This document shows positions 11,925 to 26,000 of a stretch of DNA of 64,000 bases, piece after piece. The stretch comes from Oenanthe sinensis (taxonomy: Eukaryota > Streptophyta > Magnoliopsida > Apiales > Apiaceae). Positions within the stretch are counted from its first letter, which is position 1. The number at the start of each line of letters is the position of its first letter. The stretch is taken from NCBI GenBank assembly GCA_028671895.1, contig CM053810.1, positions 65,845,501-65,909,500 on the forward strand, written 5' to 3'. The position numbers and the translations under genes were made by a program. A model generated the notes under the pieces. It made no database searches, had not been told where the DNA came from, and saw nothing but the letters and a program-made list of their open reading frames with translations.

Positions 11925-14900
11925 ATGTGGACATGGAGAGACCCATCCGATGCGTCTTTTCTCTACGGCCTTTCCCGTTTGACTATCATCACCGGTATCT
12001 TCCACTCTTTTTCTTCAAATTATCACTCTCTTTCTTTATATTTTATTGATTTGATTTTGATTTACTTATACCCATTTTGTCGCAGTTGTTTTTTACCAAC
12101 TCAAAGGTGCAGATTCAGTTGTTGTACCCACTACCACTTGTTACGTTCTTGATAATTCCAGTCACATTTTTGATTTTGTATCCTTTTTTTAGTAGCAGCA
12201 ATGTATTTATTTAACTTACTTTATATGCATTCTTTTACAATGTATTGTATTGTTTTTCGCTTAAGCTGTTGACTAGAGTACCTTGATTGGGCATCCTTTT
12301 GAGCACGAGGGCAAGGTAATTTTTCCTTATTGTTTATGTATATTGTAGGCTATGCATGATGCGTTGTTAGTTTTCACTATTGTACAAGAGAGAGTGTTCG
12401 TCCATCGTGGAAGGGTTGTGTTTGTTAGTTGTGAGAGTGGTACCAACATTGTCGATAGAATGCAGCAGATGCTTCTACCCCTCCTTATAGATTCCTCTGT
12501 CCGCACATCATAGACCAAATTAGATGAGTGAGAAGTATATATGTATTAGGAACAAACAAGGGGTTCATTCATTTTGGAGAGAGATGAATCTTTTTAAGTA
12601 CGTATTAGCTACTTGGGATATGTGGTAGCAACATGTGAGTCACTAACCATGGCACTAAAAGGTGGGACATTAACACATTTTCACGTCTTCTCTTACCTCT
12701 TGACTGGGAGCTATGATAGAACTATATATCACCAGTCAAGTAGGAGCATAGGTTTGCTAGACCGTGAGCATCAATTCTTTTCACAATTAAGTAAAAAACT
12801 GTGAGGATCACTCCTCCAAGTGGGTCACTCCCTAAAATACAAAAAAATCAACACTCACATAGTATTGATTGTATTCACTAAAAAGTTGTGCTTACTTTGT
12901 ATTTTATATCAAATGTTTCAGACATGTAATGGTGTTAACATGTTCATGCAGGATACAGACACAGTGATTCGATTTTGTAAAGACGTGGAGAGTAGATCAC
13001 AAGGGGTAGTCATATCTAGCCCATACATATGCCTTACTAATATTGGACATTTGTTCTCGTATATAACTTCAATATTATTTTTTTTGTCTCCCTTATACCA
13101 GAGTTGAAATATATTCTGTTACTTTGCATTTCAATATATGCTTCTCAGGCTTCTTTTAGCAACAACTAACCCCCGTGTTCCTCCACCCTCTGGTGGGATT
13201 GATAATTCATGTATTGACACATATATTGTACATGTAAGCTTATGTTCGATCATAGCATTGGGTCTAAGACATGTTTCAAACAATGGTGTAGGTCATGGTC
13301 TTATTACTAACCATTGACTGAGATTCCAAGGTTTTCATGTGCAGCCAATATTTAGTGAAAAATGAGATACAGTATACTTTGAAATCTCGCATCGTCTGTA
13401 TAAAGACGGACCATTTGATGCTTTTAACTCTTTATATTAGTTGATTTGTCAAATGTAAACATGATCCATACACGTTTTACCGATTTTGGTGTGATTGGTA
13501 TCGGCTAAATGTCCATGTATACATTTGCAGGGATATGTTGATTTTGGAAGATTTGATCACAACTATTTTGCTGCTGGTTCAGGAAGCTATAACTTCGTGC
13601 AAGTAAGCTGTAAATGGTGATAGTTATATATTTGAAACTGAAAGTTAACTTGTTAATACAAATAAACTAACATTTGCATTACATTCTGTACAAATGACAT
13701 TTCTTATGGCCTGTTTATCGGAAACTAGAATGGCTACTAAATAATCCTCCCGGCCATTTCTGTGGATCCTGTTTACAATCTTATCTGTACTTTTCCTCCT
13801 AAGTATCACATTCTTGTAAAATCTATTCTAATAGTTTTTTGGTTCTATATACATTCAGGAATTTTATGATGGTGACCTGATGAAATGTGAAAAAAGTTTT
13901 GACAAAAGGGGGCGTACAGCTCAGGTTAGTTACAATAATTATCGCTTGAGTTATAGGTTTAGTTTGATAGTACTTAAATGCTGCTTGTACAGATTTATTT
14001 TTGAGTGATGGAAGAATTGCATTATTTATAAACACTTTAAGTTTCTTGCCATTCTTTAGGTAAATATCATTTGCGGAGATTGTCCAAATGGACAATGTAA
14101 AGGTATGTGTTCTTGTATTGAAAGGCAGTGAACTCTATAATTTACTTTTTTTTCTTGATCTATAAATATGATATTATGGATGCATATATCTATATATGAA
14201 TATCAGACATGTCTTAACAGTGTTCATGCATACTTTTCATCACATAATTTACTCATAGTATGCTCTCTTTTCAAAACAAGTTTAAGAGGCATTTTATTTG
14301 ATATTAATTTTCTAGATTTAAGTGTCGTTTAACCTCTGTTAAGGAAAATATTGAAGCTTGTAATTGCTCTTAATTAGATAAGTTATAGTGGAATGAGATG
14401 TGCATGCTGGTAGCCCTTAAAAAAAAAATTCTTTCCCCAGGAAAGCCAAGTTTATATGAAAAGGTATTATTAGAGAGTTCAAAAAGTATAATCAGAAGAC
14501 AAATTATTTTCTCTAGTTTACAACCTAATTCAAATCATGTTAATGCAGTTTCTTCAATTACTGGTTCGTGCCAATTGAATGTTCCAGTGTTCTAAGAATT
14601 GTTAGGGGTGTTAGATGTTAGACAACATGTTACAATTCATGTCAACTGCACCAGTGATGAGAGATATACGATAATGATTTATAGTAACTTGTGCTATTGA
14701 TATGAGATAGTATGCACAAGGAAAGTTTGAGAATGTCATATCTTAACCCCTGGTGTTTGTCTCTTATTAAATTTCAGGTGGACTTGGGTGTATATGTGAT
14801 GTTGTCTATGCATCAACGTGCAGGTTTCTAGCATAAACTTCAGATGAATTTGTTTCTTTTTTCTACATTAAACATCAGACTGCTGCATAAACCTGGTGTA

Positions 14901-17399
14901 ATTTATATTATTTTCTTGATTTCGCCCATGAGGTGTCCCCACATTAGATAATAGTGATCCCCACCAGAGCCTGGGCGAGTAAATGGAGTTCTCCTAGGTG
15001 TGGCTTGCCTTACTTTTGCTTTTCTGCTCTATTTTAAGGAGAATGAGAAACTTTTCCCCAGCAAAGTCACCTCCAAAGAGCATCAACATTGGGACCTTTA
15101 ACCATATTCTTTAATTAGCTCTTTGGGACCAAATCCTCACCACTTGGCCAACCTTGCTGGATTACGCCATGTTGAATTTGTAAAAATGAATAATAAAAAA
15201 ATATACTTCTAGATAATTGATGTTAAGAAAGTTAGGGACCTCATGCATTTTCCGCCTTATAACCCTTGAACTCCACGTGGATCTGTGTAAACAATGTTGA
15301 TTGTTAAAAGAACTAAAGAAGTGTCTAGGGGCTTGCAGCTAGTTACTGTTTAAAGTTTGGGTAATTAGGGGCTTGGATTAGGAGAAACATTAGTTTATTG
15401 GTGCTCATTAACATATGGGTTGCCTATCTAAATTTCTAAAAGATTTAATTCAGCCACATCAACAGGTTTTACTCACATCTATTCTGCGATCTTTTATAAT
15501 CGTATGTTTGAACTTAAATAATATGTTTTTCCTACTGTTGATGTAGTCTTGTCATTGAACTTGCCATTCCATGCGAGAAACAGGGATTGCGGGTGTTTGA
15601 GGGCTTCACAGTCGGTTTGCATCCACGGACCTGGGAAATTGTATACATATATCTTACGAAATACTAAAGTTACAAACCGTAGGTTTGATTATTATTGAAA
15701 ATCACATTTGCTACTTATAAATTATGCAGGTTTACAATGGAATGACCCAACTAGGATTTGAAAAAGCGCATAAGGAATTCAGGTTAGAAACTCAGCATCG
15801 GTATTGTTAGTTTGTTGCTGTCTATATTGTTATCTTAAAGTCCAACATGCACAAATTTATTTCTTCCATCTTAATAAATCTTTGACTAGCACTGTTTTGC
15901 TTTTAGTTTTCAGAACAACCCCCCCCCCCCAAAAAAAATAAAAAATAAAATAAATAATAATAATAAAAATAAATAACACACATGACTGCAGATGTTAATG
16001 AGTTGTCTGAGTACAAAGAAGCTGATTAAAGGTACTCAGTGAATGGTTTAGGAGAGATTGATCTAGAACACTGGCTTTCAAATGGTCGGGAACTAAATAA
16101 TAATTTGTATATTTCACCGAAATCTTTGTTCCCTGCATTGTTATCACGAAATGAGTAGTCGTTGCCTCAAAGGTACTCAGGCACCGGGTTTTTTTGACAT
16201 CTGACTTGGCGCCGTGAGGTCTGTGATAACCATGATTATGTGTACACTGTACAATACTACAATCACCTGATTTGACCAATGACAATACACAAATTAGGGA
16301 TGGAGATGAACTCAATATTGAGATGGATTATTTTACTTGATTTTCGTCATCGCTTGTGTTTTTTTTTTGCTTGGACATGTTCAATATTTGGTATTTGGAT
16401 GTTATTATGCAATAAATATGCTTAATTTGAACTAATTACTCTATTACTTTTGATTTAAATTGTGAAATTGATGTGTTTAGCTATATTATGTATTTAATCT
16501 AGTAAATATATGTATATGAACAACTTGTCAACTAGTCTTCTCGAAGATAGCCGGGCATCAAGGTTCGACTTGGCGCCGTAATAACCATGGTTCCCTATAC
16601 CTAGAGTTAACTGAATTGAACTAAATTTTTATTTAGAAAAACATGGTTTACAATGTTTAATGAATTGGAACATCGCTTGAGGGTATTGCAAATATAAGAA
16701 ATGCAGCGAGTATTGGTCCTTGGTATCTAGCTCTTGCATTTATCTTTAAGGGGATATAAAAAATTTATATCCTTGCTTCCCCCTTTATGGGGAGTACTAG
16801 GGGGCTAGCCCAGCAAATTTTATTAGTATTTTTTACTCGGTAAACCCCCTCCCCTCAACCAGCCAAAGGATGTAGGGGTGGCATGCAGGGCTGCCACCCC
16901 GAACTCCGGAAATTTTACAGAACTACTTATAGAATATTTGTAAATTGTAGCTTCTAAATTTTTTTGTAATTGTAAATATTATATATACTGTATAGCATAA
17001 AGATTCTTCTGAAGTTTTGTTTTAGTATATTGCATTATTGCATGATTAACTGAACATGCTGTGGAAGTTATATGTTTCATAATGCAGCTTCACAACGGAA
17101 CAGACTCATGTAGCTCTGTACATGACAGCAGTTTCTTCCCTTTCCAGTTTAGTGCAAGTACCTATAACTAAGGTACTTAATCTGCTACAAGTATATGTTT
17201 TGAAAATCTTGGATTGAGATTTGAACTTTTGTTTCTATTTCCTAGATTTCCCCTGAGAAAGGCTTAGAGCTTAGGTTGTCAGGCTCAGCAATGACTGGGA
17301 ATCTAGCAACAACTTTGTCACCCTCGGTGTTGCTTTTGGATTGGAGATGTATGGACTTCTATGTTCCTTTTGTAAGATGAACTGCGTGCATGCTTTCAT

Positions 17400-17454
<55 letters not shown>

Positions 17455-19726
17455 GAATTATGACCTCCCGTAAAATGTTTTGAGCTTCCGCATGTAATTG
17501 CAGGTGAGAAGGCCCACGATACGCCGTATGAAGTCGAGATTACTATACCAGTACATAATTATGAACCTGTACAGTTCACTCTTACAAAAATGTGCAGTAA
17601 GTATCATACATGTTTATTCTTTCTCCTGCATACACTTGGGTGAATTTCAGACCAATACAATTATGTGGGCATACTCACATAGTTGCATGAAAAGGAGCGA
17701 GCAGAAATTAATAGACACTGTAATGTTAAATTAAGGCATTAAGCTCTCAGACATGGTTAGTAAATAAGAAGCATAAAACAAATAGTGATTATGTGGAAAC
17801 TTTGTGACCTGTACTTCATAACAAAATATGTAGATGAAGTTGGCCGGCAAGGAAGTTACTGGATCATGTCTTGGATACTCTGAAGGAGATTAATTTCATC
17901 ACTGTTCAACTACCACTAATCTGATATATTGTTTAGCAATCTACTGTTAAACCGGATCCCTAAAATTTTTATGGTTTGAGAGTCTAAATATAAACTGATT
18001 AAACATGAGATACTTCGCATTTAACACCAAAGAAAAAAGTTCAAAATATAAAATGAACAGAGAAATATTATAACGAGAGCTTTAAATGTTATTCCATTTT
18101 TTCTCCTCTGTTTGATAGGGAAAAATTTCTTCTAGATTCTAACTAATTCCCATACATTGTGATCGAGGCATTTTCAGTTGGCAAGTTTGCCTTAATTTTC
18201 ATAATATTACTATTCATGAGAACATTTTGTTGAAAAAACTGGTATTATAGTGGTACAGTAGATCCTTACCTAAATGTGGGCTGGATATTAACTTGTTAAA
18301 GTGTTGGACAGAAGGTAATTGGTGACTTATGTTGATTGTATATCTACATGTCTTTTTCAATTTGATTTCTTTTGCGTACTTTTTTTACATTGATCTATTT
18401 GATACCTACAATTTCCCAGGCTATAGGCAGGCAGAAGGGAGGAATGCTGCCAAGGGATGGGCTGTATTTGGAGTGCTAGCTTGCATGTATGACTTCCTCA
18501 AATTTGTTCCTTCTTTTAGATACACATATATGTGGACCTCTGATCATAAATTGTACATATCCTATACTATTGGTGCCATATGCTGCCTTGCTGCTGGAAT
18601 GTGTACTTTTATGTTATGTGCGTACTGACTATTGATTCTTAATAATAGATGTTTATGGTCTAATAGTTCAAATTGATTTCATGATTACTGCAATGTTACC
18701 TGTATCCATCAGTGTCGTATACAGTCCACTATTATGGTTTACTTTGACATTATTAATTTCAACTCGATTACTCAAAGCAGATTCATTGTCATTTCAACGC
18801 TATTCTGTTGTGGAGGATTTGTCTACAAGACCCGGGTGCAAAATCAGGTATATTGCCATCTTTTGTGTGCTGTCATTTAATACTTGTCATAGTCAGCTAG
18901 CAAAGAAAAGTAGTTGCCATAGTCCATTCGGCAGATTCTAATACTATTATACCACATGCAGCGAGGAATTGATGCATTACCAGGCATGACACTTTTATCT
19001 GCGTGTTTGGAAACAGTAAGTAAACAGCAGTGCTCCCCTTTCCCCTCATATGGCCAATTTAATTATTTGGCTCGTTCAACTTATTAAGCTGACTTGTTAG
19101 GAAACTTGGTTGAATTTTGTATAGATTGGCAGAAATTTGAACTCGTGTTTATTTCCACTTATGTTATTATGCAAGACATTCCTGATATGCCACCACTTGT
19201 GACGGACTGACGGTTAATGATTATCCATTACATGTTAGGTTTACATAAGAGCTTATCATCAATTTCATGACCACTGTTGTCCATACAGTTCTGATAAGTC
19301 GGAGGAATGATCTTGTTTGAATTTTTTAATGCACTTCTCTTTGTTAGTGATTCGTGTAAAAAAACCTCAACTGGATAATGATGTTGGTTAAGTGACAACT
19401 TATGTGAAGACAATGTAGTCCAACAACCTTAACTCTGTTTTTTGTCAATAATTATTATTTAAAAATAGAGATACACAATTGTAATATCGACTATTAACTG
19501 CATTGACCCTCTTTAGATGCATATTGCTTCACAATTCCATATCTACACTTGTACTTTCTTATATTGATACTATTTGAATTATATTTGTGTTTAGGTAAGT
19601 GGAGCACGTCACGGCTATACACGACCAGAAGAACCTAATAATTCTTTTCCCGGTCAAGCCTCCTGGGAACGCCCCCCTGCCTCCACAGAAGCATCACATA
19701 CAAGTGGAAAGTACGGATCACTTTAA
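11925..19726 (+). CDS. ATG27/MRH-like single-pass membrane protein, 17 exons
   Basis: Splice sites and phases give one continuous frame of about 409 residues. Exons: 11925-11994, 12086-12177, 12277-12315, 12952-13005, 13531-13602, 13859-13924, 14060-14102, 14778-14823, 15547-15640, 15730-15782, 17088-17172, 17246-17348, 17504-17596, 18420-18486, 18781-18847, 18962-19015, 19595-19726. The order is a hydrophobic N-terminus (probable signal), a cysteine-rich lumenal domain (VVVPTTTCYVLDNSSH, FCKDVESRSQ, GRTAQVNIICGDC, GGLGCICDVVYASTC) of the mannose-6-phosphate-receptor-homology kind, one transmembrane helix (WAVFGVLACIFIVISTLFCC), and a cytosolic tail with RPEEPNN and a C-terminal KYGSL. I recall conserved plant homologues annotated as ATG27-domain proteins; the function in plants is not established. 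Exon 11 could end at 17157 instead (five codons shorter). Exon 1 is the least certain: its signal sequence is preceded by a polar leader. Confidence 0.82.
15917..15977 (+). repeat. Poly-C / A-rich low-complexity run in an intron
   Basis: A run of about 11 C is followed by an A-rich stretch with aataataat repeats. It lies in intron 10 of the ATG27/MRH-like gene. It may be the tail of an old retroposed sequence, but no source is seen. Confidence 0.6.
17402..17452. repeat. (AT)n microsatellite
   Basis: About 24 AT dinucleotides in intron 12 of the ATG27/MRH-like gene, roughly 50 bases before the next exon. Confidence 0.95.
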
Positions 19727-21032
19727 CTTTATGGCCTTTCGTCGAATATACCATAAGTATACTTCTGAAAATTAGCATGCTACTCCTAGAAATGTCAGAT
19801 AATTTTTTTTTTTTTTTTTTTTTTGGGGGGGGGGGCACTCTGTCTCCTTGAGGCAGAAACTATCTTTGGAACATGAATGCTCTGATCCCGCACCAGAAGA
19901 CCATTCAGTTTGTGTCTTTTCTGACCGAGCCTCCTTACATTACCCTGGAAATTTTCAAATTATGCTGAGATTACCTCTGTATGTTAGTCTATTAATTAAA
20001 AACTTTGGGTCCAGTTGTTGTTGAAAATTGTAACATAGCTGTGCAATAGAAATTTTACTTGATGTATGCATGGCTGGCACTTGAGCATTCCAAATTTCTA
20101 TCTATTATATGATCTGTAAAACTAAAGAATCAGTAATTAAGCTGTCTTCATTTTTTGTGTTCTTTAGTTCTATACTTCTGTTATATGTCCATGTTGCATC
20201 TGCAAGCATGCAATTGACTTGGTCCTGAAGGAATATATTGCACATGGAATGGGCTCAAGGGGTATGGTTGAGTCTACTGCAATTTACTTTAACAATCAAA
20301 GTTTTCTGAACTAGAAAGAAGTTATAAATGGTCAATTTTGAGAAGATGCTCCAAGTTGTACAGCAGATAAGCCCTAACCAGGAACCTTTTAACATCACAC
20401 TTAGTTTGGTTTCTAAAGATCTAGAAATTGCTCAAGAAACAGAATGAGCATTGTTCAAAGCTGCAGAAGATGCAATTTGAAACAAAGATTGTGAATAGTG
20501 ACACTTGGTATGCATATGAGGTGGTGGAAGCGATCCACCGCCATTCACAACATTGGTTCACATTAACCTTATAAAACCTTTCCTTTCTTATGTTGATTTT
20601 AGCTGCTACCTTAACAATGAAATGTTTAAACCAAACATTAATAAAACGCCTAAAATGAGATCTCTTACCAAATTGGTAAATTATTTCTGAGCAAATATAG
20701 CTTAACTATAAGTCTTCACTGTTAGAAATGCATTTTAGATAAAGACCTTGGCCCGGACGGACTCTAATTGTATTGAGCCGTGACAATGTGACATGAAGTT
20801 TAGATTAAAAACAGGTTTAACTCTTTCAGTTAGAACAGTTTAAAATGTTAATATTGTCCAATTTTGTACTACATAAATCATAATATAGGGCTTATCCTGT
20901 TTGGTCAATGAGCAGGTGCTCCTGCTCCATACAAACTCATATCAATGAAACATAATATTAAGTACTAACAGAACTGCTACCAACTCCATTGCTCTGCTAC
21001 CTTCTTATATTCCTGCTCCCCATAATCCATGT
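19727..21032. other. Intergenic spacer with T/G homopolymers
   Basis: This is the 3' flank of the ATG27/MRH-like gene and the upstream region of the peroxidase gene. A run of more than 20 T followed directly by about 10 G is at 19802-19835. No further gene is seen. Confidence 0.6.
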
Positions 21033-21040
21033 TATAAAAA
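21033..21040 (+). promoter_or_regulatory. Probable TATA box of the peroxidase gene
   Basis: The sequence tataaaaa lies 75-82 bases before the ATG, with a short AC-rich leader between. Position and sequence fit a plant core promoter; no start-site data are available. Confidence 0.5.
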
Positions 21041-21108
21041 CCAGCAATTTGTTATCAACTTTCAACAAACCATAAGCCTAAATATATACTAGAGCTACAA
21101 AGAGTTGA

Positions 21109-22447
<1,339 letters not shown>

Positions 22448-23183
22448 GACATTTAGCAATTAACTGTCCCCTGTATTTGCATTCCCAGTTTTCGTCCTTT
22501 TTACCCTTCTTATTTTACCTTATGGTACACAGTTCAGCTGGTTTCGACATGATCAACTGTATTGGATTTCTTGGTCACTAATATGCAAGGGAATGTTTAT
22601 GAATCTATTTCATTATACTTCTTTGAATCCCATGTGATTGGAACCTACATACTGTTCAAATTTTTTTAACTTGTGCCTTTAGTCAGCTAACATATGCCAT
22701 GAATTTGCAGCATTATTATGACCTGTGACTGGATCCATAACTTGACTTGAATGACATGAACCTGTAAACAAAATTAAAATAACAAGCCACAAAATGATAT
22801 ATGAATGTGACAGAAATGTCTTGCTTATTTAAATTTGATTTTATCAAAATTTAATAACATCATTATTTAAAGGTGGACAAATGAGATTTAAAATCAGCAA
22901 ATTGTAAGTAAACCTATGCATCTTATTGTGACCTCATTTGATATGAATTAACTAATTTTTATACTAATAAATGGTCTGATGTTTTTAAAAAACAATTAAC
23001 CAATGCAAAAAAAAAACTCAAATGGGTCAGATCGATTCGGGTCGGGTCAGTTAAACCTCAAAGCGGGTCTATAAAACTCAAAATCGTGCAAGTATAAACC
23101 CATTAGTCCATTACTCCATTAACAGGAAATCACAGCAGTCTTGTACAAATGCACTTGTAAACTCTGAACATAATAACCAAACC
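22448..23183. other. Intergenic spacer
   Basis: It holds the 3' flank of the peroxidase and the short upstream region of bL12m. A GC-richer phrase (gggtcgggtcagttaaacc near 23039) stands out. No gene was found. Confidence 0.5.
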
Positions 23184-23777
23184 ATGAAGTACTCTCGCTT
23201 AATCTCTCAATCTCTACACCGTATCTTCACGCCCATCTCACAAAACCCTAACCCTAATCTCCCCAAATCAATTTCTAAACTACCCATCTTCAAGAACTCA
23301 TCGAGAACTGTGTTTTCACCACGTGGGTACTCAACAGAATCAAAACTTGCACCATCAGAAAGAGTCTCAGGCATTGTAGACGAGTTAGTAAGGCTCACCC
23401 TTCTTGAAGTTTCTGACTTGACTGATGTATTGAGACAGAAATTGAATGTCCAAGATATGCCTGTGATGGGTGTGATGATGCCTGGAATGGGGTTTGGAAT
23501 GAGGGGTGGGGGTGCGAAAGCCGGGGGAGCAGCCAAAGGGGAGGAACAAGTGGTGGAGAAGACTGCTTTTGATTTGAAATTGGAAGGTGGGTTTGATGCT
23601 TCTGTGAAGATCAAGATTATTAAAGAAGTTAGGGCTTGTACTGATTTGGGGTTGAAGGAAGCGAAAGAATTGGTGGAAAAAGCTCCGACTTTGTTGAAGA
23701 AAGGGGTTACGAAAGAGGAGGGGGAGAAGATTATTGCCAAGTTGAAGGAGCTTGGAGCAAAGGTTTCCATGGAATAA
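23184..23777 (+). CDS. MRPL12: Mitochondrial large-subunit ribosomal protein bL12m
   Basis: A single open frame of 197 residues without introns. The first 55 or so residues are rich in Ser, Arg and Leu with few acidic residues, typical of a mitochondrial transit peptide. The N-terminal dimerisation helix follows (VDELVRLTLLEVSDLTDVLR). Then comes a Gly/Met/Ala-rich flexible hinge (GMGFGMRGGGAKAGGAAKG). The C-terminal factor-binding domain carries KIKIIKEVR, TDLGLKEAKELVE and KKGVTKEEGEKI. bL12 forms the stalk that recruits translation factors to the ribosome. The ATG at 23184 is the first in frame and precedes the presequence. It belongs to mitochondrial rather than chloroplast L12 by its presequence and hinge, which is an inference. 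The antisense open frame over the same span is a shadow. Confidence 0.93.
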   Translation: MKYSRLISQSLHRIFTPISQNPNPNLPKSISKLPIFKNSSRTVFSPRGYSTESKLAPSERVSGIVDELVRLTLLEVSDLTDVLRQKLNVQDMPVMGVMMPGMGFGMRGGGAKAGGAAKGEEQVVEKTAFDLKLEGGFDASVKIKIIKEVRACTDLGLKEAKELVEKAPTLLKKGVTKEEGEKIIAKLKELGAKVSME

Positions 23778-24508
23778 GGTATTTATGCTTTGCCTTACTC
23801 TGTGAAATTTGTTTATTTGTTATATATGATGCGATGAATTTGAATGTAGGTGAATTTTGGATTGAATGTTGTGAGTTATTGATTTTGTTTTATGCATAAT
23901 AAAGAACCGTGACTTTGGGAGATTCAATGGTGCATCAGAATTACCATGTAATTAATTTTTGCATTATTTGTAGGCACACACAACTACACAAGTACTGAAG
24001 TACGTAATTCGCTAAATCATATTTGCACAATATGCCTGTGTAGAATACTACCATCAAGACGGGGTTAAGTTGTAACTGCTAGCTGGTATGTTTAAAACAT
24101 ATCCGGGGTTTTATTAAAAGGCTGTTGTCGCTGTGAAACCATGATTTAATTTGTGGCAAAAAATTATTCTATAGGCTGTCACTAATGGTTAGAATGTCCG
24201 AGTGATCCACTTTTTCTATATGATTGAACGAACACCAAAGCAAAGTAATAATGTTAGATAGCAAAGTAACTAATCTAAATTTCTTGTTTTTTAGATGGTT
24301 AAGTTATGCATTTGATTTAGTTTGCATACAAATTTTAGTTTTGTTAATTGAATTTGTCATACCGGAGGCGGATGTCATATATATAATAATGTTAGATAGC
24401 AAAGTAATTAATCTAAATTTCTTGTTTTTTAGATGGTTAAGTTATGCATTTGATTTAATTTGCATACAAATTTTAGTTTTGTTAATTGAATTTGTCATAC
24501 CGGATGTC

Positions 24509-24567
<59 letters not shown>

Positions 24568-25502
24568 ATATGGATGTCATAACTCCCGCATTCAAATCCC
24601 AATATTATGATGTTTGTCGAATCTGTGTATTCCGTACTCACACCCCTAACTCGTATTCTTGCTCACAAGTAGGGGGAAAGTTTTAACAGTCTAGGAAGGC
24701 TGGTTTACCCCCACGTATCCCTTCAAAACTGATCTGTTCGACACGTACTTGTACAATCCCAAATAATATTATTTTCTTTTACAAAGTGTATCCAAAATTG
24801 GTCTTAAGAAACTACGTACCCAAAAGCAAAGTACTAATGTTAGTTAGCAAAAATTTACTTAAATTTCTTGTGTTTTAGTTGGTTAAGATATGCATTTGAT
24901 TTAAATTGCCTAAAATTTTTAGTTTTGTAAAGATGTTTTGTCATACATGACATCCAACACATAATGATATTATTTATATAGACTACGTATCACAGCACTT
25001 GATCCAAATATTATCATATTTATCTGTATCCCCATATTACGCACTTGCGCTCCTGCATCTGTGTCCATGCTTGTTAGTTAACAGTCTATTGCTCTTTCAT
25101 GTGAATTGAGATACGATTTTTTTTCCTATTACAAGATGCACTTTTTCTGCAAAAAAACTGAAGTTTTAAATTTATTTGCAGTGTTCATTTGGAAACATTT
25201 TCTCTACTTGAACTAAATAGAAAATTATACGCCTGTGGTTCTTCATAGATCAACTTGCAGTATGATAATGTGATGTATACTTTTTAGGAAGTCAGCCAAA
25301 CATATACTTTCTGAGCATATGAAAGAAATAGACAAATAAGATTCAAAATGCCTCTTAATGTTTGTAGTGATTGGATGGAAATCTAATGTACATGCGTAAT
25401 ATATCCATGTGCTTTTGCTTTTACCATGTTTGTTCAAATTATTGCATTTTATGATTTGAATGTCAAACCACTAGAAAGGCATTCTCGTTGATAAAACATT
25501 TA
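23778..25502. other. Intergenic stretch with local repeats
   Basis: Apart from the tandem duplication listed separately, there is only AT-rich sequence. No gene was recognised. Confidence 0.5.
24247..24965 (+). repeat. 138-bp tandem duplication plus a diverged third unit and (AT)n
   Basis: A unit starting aataatgttagatagcaaag and ending near tgtcataccggatgtcatat is present at about 24247-24384 and 24385-24510 with only a few differences. An (AT)n microsatellite follows at about 24510-24562. A diverged third unit (gtactaatgttagttagcaa onward) lies at about 24832-24955. The 114-codon open frame over the first two units is a by-product. Confidence 0.85.
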
Positions 25503-26000
25503 GGCCATGTTTGTTTCATTGGATTAAATAGGGGATAAGACTATAATCCTTTAAATTTTTTAATCCTATGTTTGTTTTGCAAAAATTTATTTGGGATTAG
25601 ATCAATGATTATAATCCTTTGAAATATTAATCCCTTGTGTGTTTTCATCGGATAAGGGATAGGATTATAATCTTATCTAATACTTGGTTGGAGGATGTAT
25701 TATTTAATCCTCTCTAACAAGTCATTTTTTAAAGGATTATAATCCTTTCATTATAATCCAATGTCAAACAAATAAAGGATTAGAAAATTTAAAGGATAAT
25801 AGTCCAAACCATATGTTAATCCCTCAAAACAAACATATAATTATAATTTAAAGGATTATAATCCAATCCTCAACTTAATCCTTCGGAACAAACATAGTAT
25901 TGGATAATTTAAAGGATTATAATGCTTAGGGATAATAGTGAAGGATTATAATGAATGGATACTAATCCCGGGATTATAATCCCATGAAACAAACATGGCC
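25503..26000. mobile_element. Tourist/PIF-Harbinger-like MITE, 498 bp
   Basis: The left end reads ggccatgtttgtttcattgg and the right end, reversed, reads ggccatgtttgtttcatggg: an almost perfect inverted repeat. Flanking bases are TTA on the left and CTA on the right, consistent with a 3-bp TTA target duplication that has mutated once. The interior carries many copies, in both orientations, of a phrase like aaaggattataatcc, so the whole element can fold on itself. There is no coding capacity. Confidence 0.8.

Noticed and set aside
18329..18628. 99-codon frame with a membrane-like C-terminus inside the MRH/ATG27-like gene
   Set aside because: Exon 14 covers only 18420-18486; the rest is intron 14, since the family sequence resumes at 18781.
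23207..23770. 187-codon antisense frame
   Set aside because: It is the shadow of the bL12m coding sequence, whose domain match is clear.
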